From SIG459 sp045631645 (lineage in GTDB: Bacteria > Bacillota > Clostridia > Oscillospirales > Oscillospiraceae): a stretch of 64,000 nucleotides of DNA. Both the position numbers and the translations under genes were made by a program. Below, one piece after another: positions 60,243 through 64,000 of this stretch. The stretch lies in NCBI GenBank assembly GCA_045631645.1, contig JAZQVC010000045.1, forward strand, positions 17,011 through 81,010, in the 5' to 3' direction. The notes under the pieces were generated by a model. It saw only the letters and a program-made list of their open reading frames with translations, made no database searches and was not told the DNA's origin. Every line of letters begins with the position of its first letter. The stretch's first letter is position 1.

Positions 60243-60950
60243 ATGAAGAAAAACGGTGCAGCCATAATATTGCTTCTTGTGGTGCTGGTGGCGTCCTTTG
60301 CGGTCAGCATCCATGCTTTGAGCAACGACAGTGAGCCGGTTAAAAAACCGGAGATCGACCTGAGTGTGCCTTTTGATCCTACTCCCAGCCCCAGCGCAAA
60401 TACCGGAGCAAATGTGAGCGTGGCAACCCCCAGCCCCAGCCCCACTCCTTCTCCCACTCCTCCTCAGGCGCCTCAGTATACTCCCAAGCCCACCCCCAAG
60501 CCCACTCCTACTCCAACCCCTAAGCCCACTCCTACGCCTACTCCTACGCCCACTCCCGCACCTACCCCCACTCCCGTCCAGAATGTGAGCGCTTCCGGAA
60601 GCTTCGTTTCCAATGGCGAAACCGCCCTGAATCTGCGCGTAAAGTGGGTTTCCTATAAGTCCGGCGACAAGGACATGCTGAAGATAGATGTGGATGTAAG
60701 CCACTATAGCTTCTATACCTCCGCACTCTATGACTCCATCGAACTCAAGGTCAACGAGGGCACCTATTGGGCAACCAGTAAGGAAGTTTCCTACGACGGC
60801 GCCGACCTGAAGTATACCAATATGGCAAGCTTCGATGTTCTTGCAAAGAAGGGCGAGAATACCATAAGTGTCACATGGAACTATAACGGCAAATATTCCG
60901 GCAAGGATATTACACAGATTATAGCTACCGATACCATCACCATTCCCTGA
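60243..60950 (+). CDS. Exported protein with Pro-Thr-rich linker
   Basis: 235 residues. N-terminal hydrophobic helix (about 5-25) acts as signal or anchor. Residues 45-115 are a low-complexity linker made mostly of PTP, PSP and PKPT units. Residues 118-235 form a beta-rich domain (VRVKWVSYKSGDKDMLKIDV-like strands, WNYNGKYSGKD) of a fibronectin-III-like appearance. The linker suggests a wall-spanning spacer, possibly glycosylated. No known family; no sorting signal. The linker DNA is a run of CC-rich triplet repeats prone to slippage. Confidence 0.78.
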   Translation: MKKNGAAIILLLVVLVASFAVSIHALSNDSEPVKKPEIDLSVPFDPTPSPSANTGANVSVATPSPSPTPSPTPPQAPQYTPKPTPKPTPTPTPKPTPTPTPTPTPAPTPTPVQNVSASGSFVSNGETALNLRVKWVSYKSGDKDMLKIDVDVSHYSFYTSALYDSIELKVNEGTYWATSKEVSYDGADLKYTNMASFDVLAKKGENTISVTWNYNGKYSGKDITQIIATDTITIP

Positions 60951-60961
60951 AAGCAATAATG

Positions 60962-60995
60962 AAAATCCCGATTCCACAAGGAGTCGGGATTTTTT
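60962..60995 (+). terminator. Intrinsic terminator
   Basis: AATCCCGATTCC pairs with GGAGTCGGGATT (one G-T) around ACAA, followed by TTTTT. Confidence 0.9.
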
Positions 60996-61064
60996 GCACG
61001 CTAAAATAAAATCAACCAATAGTTTATAAAAATATCGCATTTATAGAGTAGTGGTGTAAAAATC

Positions 61065-61093
61065 TTGACTTTGCTTTTCGCGAGACATATAAT
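61065..61093 (+). promoter_or_regulatory. Sigma-A promoter of the XRE-S24 operon
   Basis: TTGACT (61065-61070), 17-base spacer, TATAAT (61088-61093), one base from consensus overall. It lies 24 bases before the GTG at 61118. An autoregulatory operator is expected here but I cannot define one. Confidence 0.88.
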
Positions 61094-61117
61094 GACTATA
61101 GAAAGGGCGTGATATAA

Positions 61118-61927
61118 GTGAGTAAAAACGGCAAAATATGCCGCCTGAAAAGCGCTCGCGGAGAAGCCTATAACGCGGAAACGGAAAGAGAGATAAATTT
61201 TATAGGCAGACGCATCGCGGAGGCTAGGAAGGAAAGAGGATTGAGCCTGTCGGCGTTCAAGACCTGCCTTGAAAACTATGGTGTATCTGTCAGCCCTGCG
61301 GCCATAAATAAGTGGGAAAAGGGCGGCTCTGCGCCCAATGCATATCAACTTATCGCAATCAGTAAAGCTTTGAATCTTGCGGGAGATATGTCCTATTTTA
61401 TGAGCTGCGCCGAAGGCGAACTTAACGAAGAGGGACTTCGCCGCCTTTCTGATTATAGAGCCGACCTTGTGGCATCGGGCCGTTATCGTCCTGAGAAAAA
61501 GTGCGTTATAGAATATATTGATATGCCGATAAGTTATCTCGCGGTATCTGCGGGAACAGGTGAGTTTCTCGATGAAGATAATTTCGAGATGGTGAGATTT
61601 CCTGCTTCCTCTGTGCCTCGGGGTGCAAGCTTCGGAGTGCGCGTTTCGGGTGACAGTATGGAGCCTGTTTACCACGATGGGCAGATAGTCTGGGTCAGCC
61701 CCTGCGAAAGCCTGAGAAGGGGAGAAGTTGGAATTTTCATCTATAACGGCGAAGGTTATCTGAAGCTTTATGAGGAACGCATGCCAGATGAGGAGCAGTG
61801 GGATGCTCTTGCGGATAGCTATGGCACAGTGCGCCCTCAGCCGGTGCTTATCTCGTATAACAAGGCCTATGAGCCCAAGAAAATTCAGGCAGGAAGCGAT
61901 TTCAGAATAGTAGGAAGAGTGCTTTAA
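61118..61927 (+). CDS. XRE-family repressor with S24 (LexA/CI-like) self-cleaving domain
   Basis: 269 residues. Helix-turn-helix at about 28-85 (IGRRIAEARKERGLSLSAF, SVSPAAINKWEKGGSAPNAY). A C-terminal S24 peptidase fold follows with catalytic Ser180 in SGDSMEPVYHDGQIVWV and Lys216 in EGYLKLYEE. An Ala145-Gly146 pair in LAVSAGTGEF is a likely self-cleavage site. Such proteins respond to RecA-DNA filaments and derepress damage or mobile-element genes. GTG start after GAAAGGGCGTG. It leads two small genes. Confidence 0.92.
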   Translation: MSKNGKICRLKSARGEAYNAETEREINFIGRRIAEARKERGLSLSAFKTCLENYGVSVSPAAINKWEKGGSAPNAYQLIAISKALNLAGDMSYFMSCAEGELNEEGLRRLSDYRADLVASGRYRPEKKCVIEYIDMPISYLAVSAGTGEFLDEDNFEMVRFPASSVPRGASFGVRVSGDSMEPVYHDGQIVWVSPCESLRRGEVGIFIYNGEGYLKLYEERMPDEEQWDALADSYGTVRPQPVLISYNKAYEPKKIQAGSDFRIVGRVL

Positions 61928-61950
61928 GAAAGAAAGGAGTTGGGGAACAA

Positions 61951-62151
61951 GTGAATACTGTTGAAAGAGTTAAGGAACTGGCTGCGGAGCGGGATATGAC
62001 GCTGTTTCGGCTGAGCAAGCTGTGCGATGTTCCTTACTCCACTATAAAAAACACGGAACTGCGCTGTGGGCAGCTGGGAGTGGACACCATAGAGCGTATC
62101 TGCATAGGTCTGGGAATACCTTTGTCCCGCTTTTTCGAGGAAAGGTGCTGA
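61951..62151 (+). CDS. Small XRE-type helix-turn-helix protein
   Basis: 66 residues, almost entirely one Cro/CI-type domain (VKELAAERDMTLFRLSKLCD, VPYSTIKNTELRCGQLGVDT, ICIGLGIPLSRFF). GTG start after AAAGGAGTTGGGG. It follows the XRE-S24 gene by 23 bases and precedes a small conserved-looking gene by 4 bases. It may act as a second switch protein of the pair. Confidence 0.88.
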   Translation: MNTVERVKELAAERDMTLFRLSKLCDVPYSTIKNTELRCGQLGVDTIERICIGLGIPLSRFFEERC

Positions 62152-62155
62152 GACC

Positions 62156-62434
62156 ATGCAAGGCAATCCTTTGAAGGTTTATGTGGGTGTGAAGGCTGAT
62201 TTTCAAAAGGACGGCATTATGATACCCCGAGAGATCACATGGGAGGATGGAAGGCGTTTCGAAATTGACGCTGTGCTGGATATAAGACAGGCGGCGGCAC
62301 TGCGCGCAGGCGGACATGGAGACAGATATACGGTGTGTGTCGCAGGTCGCTGCAGCTTCCTTTTTTTCGAGCGCAGCCATCAGCAGGTGGGCAATTATAT
62401 AGGCCGCTGGTTTGTTGAAAGACGGATGCAATAA
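62156..62434 (+). CDS. Small uncharacterised protein downstream of XRE genes
   Basis: 92 residues. LKVYVGVKADFQKDGIMIPR, EITWEDGRRFEIDAVLDIRQ, GGHGDRYTVCVAGRCSFLFF and NYIGRWFVERR form a compact beta-rich pattern. From memory, similar proteins of this length accompany Y-family DNA polymerase and LexA-like genes in Clostridia; no polymerase is present here. Function unknown. Overlap-free but 4 bases from the previous stop, so co-translated. Confidence 0.75.
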   Translation: MQGNPLKVYVGVKADFQKDGIMIPREITWEDGRRFEIDAVLDIRQAAALRAGGHGDRYTVCVAGRCSFLFFERSHQQVGNYIGRWFVERRMQ

Positions 62435-62511
62435 AATGCAAAAGTCCCGTTTATTGGACAGTGAATCCGAGATAATAAAGCCACAACAAAGAACAAAAGG
62501 AGATGTGGTTT

Positions 62512-62598
62512 ATGACTTTGCTTATCGGATTTGCAGCTGCTGTTTTTCTTGCTATACCCATTGAGGCCTTGGCAAGATATGTGGATAATCACCATTGA
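62512..62598 (+). CDS. 28-residue hydrophobic peptide upstream of sigG
   Basis: ATG-to-TGA frame of 28 codons. AAAGGAGA lies about 8 bases upstream, better than many full-length genes here. Residues 2-19 are hydrophobic (TLLIGFAAAVFLAIPIEAL), followed by ARYVDNHH, so it looks like a single-pass membrane peptide. No matching family is known to me. It ends 80 bases before sigG. Confidence 0.55.
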   Translation: MTLLIGFAAAVFLAIPIEALARYVDNHH

Positions 62599-62678
62599 GC
62601 AGTGGGAAAAGAGAATATTAAAGCTCCTTTTGGGGGAATACTACCTGAGTATCTTCTTCAAAAGGGGCTTTGATATTT

Positions 62679-63458
62679 TTGCAGGGAAAAGTAGAAATAT
62701 GCGGTGTGAACACCGCCAAGCTGCCTGTGCTCCGCAGCGCCGAAACGGACGAGCTGCTCCGCAGAGCGGGGGAGGGAGACAGAGCGGCAAGGGACGAACT
62801 TATTCAAGGCAATCTGAGGCTGGTTCTTTCGGTTATACAGCGTTTTGCGGGACGGGGAGAGAATGTGGATGACCTTTTTCAGGTGGGCTGCATCGGGCTT
62901 ATAAAGGCCATAGATAACTTCGACCCAAGCCACGAGGTGCGCTTCTCAACTTATGGGGTGCCCATGATAGCCGGCGAGATAAGGCGCTATCTGAGAGATA
63001 ACAGCGCTTTGAGAATTTCAAGAAGCGTTCGTGATACGGCTTATAAGGTGCTTCAGGCCAAAGAGAAGCTTACCGCAGAAAAGGGCAGAGAGCCTGATGT
63101 TGCGGAAATTGCAGAGCTTTTGGGTCTGCCAAGGCAGGAAGTGGTGTTCGCTATGGATGCCGTATGTGAACCAATGAGTTTGTATGAACCTGTTTATACA
63201 GACGGTGGCGAGAGTGTCACCGTTATGGATCAGGTGGGTGACACCCGAAATACGGACGAGCATTGGCTTGAGCAGATAGCTCTCAGCGAGGCAATGTCGG
63301 CTCTGAGTTCGAGAGAAAAGCGTATACTTTCGCTGCGCTTTTATGACGGCCACACTCAAATGGAGGTGGCATCGGAGATAGGTATATCTCAGGCGCAGGT
63401 GTCCAGGTTGGAGAAAAACGCCATAGCGCAGATAAAAAAGCAAATATTCGTATCGTGA
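62679..63458 (+). CDS. sigG: Sporulation sigma factor SigG
   Basis: 259 residues, close to the 260 of Bacillus SigG. It starts QGKVEICGVNTAKLPVL, the SigG-specific N-terminus. Region 2 reads NLRLVLSVIQRFAGRGENVD, DLFQVGCIGLIKAIDNFDPS and EVRFSTYGVPMIAGEIRRYL; region 4 reads LSSREKRILSLRFYDGHTQM and ASEIGISQAQVSRLEKNAI. It directs late forespore transcription. A TTG at 62679 matches family length; an in-frame TTG at 62670 lies only two bases after GGGG, so the exact start is uncertain. Confidence 0.93.
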   Translation: MQGKVEICGVNTAKLPVLRSAETDELLRRAGEGDRAARDELIQGNLRLVLSVIQRFAGRGENVDDLFQVGCIGLIKAIDNFDPSHEVRFSTYGVPMIAGEIRRYLRDNSALRISRSVRDTAYKVLQAKEKLTAEKGREPDVAEIAELLGLPRQEVVFAMDAVCEPMSLYEPVYTDGGESVTVMDQVGDTRNTDEHWLEQIALSEAMSALSSREKRILSLRFYDGHTQMEVASEIGISQAQVSRLEKNAIAQIKKQIFVS

Positions 63459-63462
63459 ATCG

Positions 63463-63499
63463 GACGGCGCGGCAAGTAACCGCGCCGTCTAAATTTTGC
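63463..63499 (+). terminator. GC-rich hairpin terminator after sigG
   Basis: GACGGCGCGG (63463-63472) pairs with CCGCGCCGTC (63480-63489), 7-base loop, followed by TAAATTTT. The weak U tail suggests incomplete termination before the ylmC-like gene. Confidence 0.7.
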
Positions 63500-63535
63500 A
63501 TATATGGAATAACCTCTAATAAGGAGGTTGTGAAT

Positions 63536-63808
63536 ATGAGATGCGCAACGCTGAGGTACAAGGAGATAATAAATGTCTGCTCGGGACACAGATTGGGCTT
63601 CGTTGGAGATGTTGAACTGGATATGGCCACCGGGCAGCTTTATGCGCTGATAGTTCCGGGGCGCTGCCGTTGGTTTGGGCTTTTGGGAAGGGAGGAGGAC
63701 TATATAATTCCCTTTGATTGCATAAGGAGAATCGGGGAGGATATAATCCTCGTGGAGATAAGCGGGGAGTATAGGAGAGAAAAGTGCCCGAGAAGGCCGA
63801 TTTTCTGA
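63536..63808 (+). CDS. YlmC/YmxH-family sporulation protein (PRC-barrel)
   Basis: 90 residues. RYKEIINVCSGHRLGFVGDV, ELDMATGQLYALIVPGRCRW and EEDYIIPFDCIRRIGEDIIL match the YlmC/YmxH PRC-barrel family, which commonly follows sigG in Clostridia. Role unknown. The ATG at 63536 follows AAGGAGG by 9 bases; the upstream extension of the frame runs into the hairpin and is rejected. Confidence 0.9.
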   Translation: MRCATLRYKEIINVCSGHRLGFVGDVELDMATGQLYALIVPGRCRWFGLLGREEDYIIPFDCIRRIGEDIILVEISGEYRREKCPRRPIF

Positions 63809-63861
63809 CAAAAAAGCAGGAAAAAACCTTGAGAAATCAGTAGATTTATTGAAAATAACAC

Positions 63862-63890
63862 TTGCAAATAAACAAAGCATTTGGTATAAT
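63862..63890 (+). promoter_or_regulatory. Strong sigma-A promoter of the last, truncated gene
   Basis: TTGCAA (63862-63867), 17-base spacer, consensus TATAAT (63885-63890), preceded by A/T-rich DNA. It drives a structured leader of about 100 bases. Confidence 0.9.
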
Positions 63891-63906
63891 ACCAAGGCAT
63901 TACGCA

Positions 63907-63961
63907 TGGGAGTGGACTTTCCGTCTGTGGCAAACGCTTGGCGGATGGGACGAAGCTCCCA
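63907..63961 (+). ncRNA. Structured 5' leader of unknown class
   Basis: TGGGAG (63907-63912) pairs with CTCCCA (63956-63961) to close a 55-base element. Inside, TCCG (63920-63923) pairs with CGGA (63942-63945) and GTG/CGC close a GCAAA loop. No T-run follows, so control would act on translation or by protein binding. It is not one I can assign to a known riboswitch or ribosomal-protein leader. Confidence 0.5.
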
Positions 63962-63995
63962 GAGGTAAAAAACTAAATTTGGAGGAAAAAACGTA

Positions 63996-64000
63996 ATGGC
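63996..64000 (+). CDS. Start of the next gene (cut by window end)
   Basis: ATGGC at the window edge, 10 bases after GGAGG (63981-63985) and below a strong promoter with a structured leader. Only Met and the first two bases of a GCN (Ala) codon are visible, so the product cannot be named. High expression is likely from the promoter. Confidence 0.6.

Noticed and set aside
61118..62434. Prophage or integrative element based on the XRE-S24 repressor
   Set aside because: No integrase, portal, capsid, relaxase or attachment repeats are visible on either side; neighbours are chromosomal.
1..64000. tRNA, rRNA and CRISPR arrays
   Set aside because: A read-through of the intergenic regions showed no tRNA-like T-loop/anticodon arrangement, no rRNA sequence and no regularly spaced repeat array.

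Overview
The window reads as a chromosomal segment of an anaerobic, endospore-forming, gut-type Clostridia (Bacillota). Support for this comes from a sporulation sigma factor SigG followed by a YlmC/YmxH-type protein, purine-rich GGAGG ribosome sites, lipoproteins with LxAC lipoboxes, a sortase-assembled pilus locus, a glycyl radical enzyme with its activase, and many carbohydrate-catabolic operons. I see no rRNA, tRNA, CRISPR array, insertion sequence or phage module, and no gene-free stretch longer than 300 bases.

Layout. (1) 1-14.9 kb: the tail of an upstream gene, then a LytS-like histidine kinase and a response regulator with a SARP/BTAD-type output domain. Next is a transglutaminase-like protein plus a DUF4358-type lipoprotein, and then a pilus operon: coiled-coil protein, signal peptidase I, large LPATG adhesin, LPSTG major pilin, class C sortase, LAQTG minor pilin, second sortase and one unknown protein. 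Both operons downstream of the regulator start with the same element: two TGTAACGC repeats 11 bp apart, 9 bp before a TAAARTat-type -10, with no -35. This looks like a SARP-type operator. (2) 15-22.2 kb: guanine deaminase, then a tightly packed signalling operon. It holds a membrane protein of unknown family, a 945-residue membrane sensor fusing a SpoIIE-type PP2C phosphatase to an RsbW-like ATPase, a STAS protein, a small RelA/SpoT-type HD hydrolase, and a STAS domain fused to an APH-like kinase. (3) 22.2-37.8 kb: two divergent catabolic operons. Leftward run two Gfo/Idh/MocA oxidoreductases, two TIM-barrel isomerase-like proteins and a NagB-like deaminase. Rightward run DeoC, two more oxidoreductases, a TIM-barrel protein, a ROK kinase, a DeoR regulator, NanE, a glycyl radical enzyme of unknown substrate with its activase, and ManA. 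(4) 37.9-42.5 kb: a Gld-like ABC system. (5) 42.5-49.7 kb: another oxidoreductase/TIM-barrel pair followed by a complete sugar ABC importer. (6) 49.8-57.6 kb: MFS carrier, AraC regulator, Old-Yellow-Enzyme-type reductase; then leftward Na/phosphate symporter, RhaD-like aldolase and ThiF/HesA-like E1 enzyme. (7) 57.8-64 kb: a small membrane protein with acidic DxDGDG repeats, PlsC, a CDP-alcohol phosphatidyltransferase, YgjV, a Pro-Thr-rich exported protein, an XRE-S24 repressor cluster, a 28-residue peptide, SigG, a YlmC-like protein, and a structured leader that runs off the end.

Working together: the oxidoreductase/TIM-barrel pairs, importer, kinases, aldolases and isomerases suggest uptake and oxidative or epimerising catabolism of unusual sugars or glycosides, feeding fructose-6-phosphate. 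The substrates cannot be read from sequence. The most promising undescribed systems are the regulator-operator pair controlling the pilus locus, the partner-switching operon with its STAS-kinase fusion, and the sugar operon built round an unusual glycyl radical enzyme.
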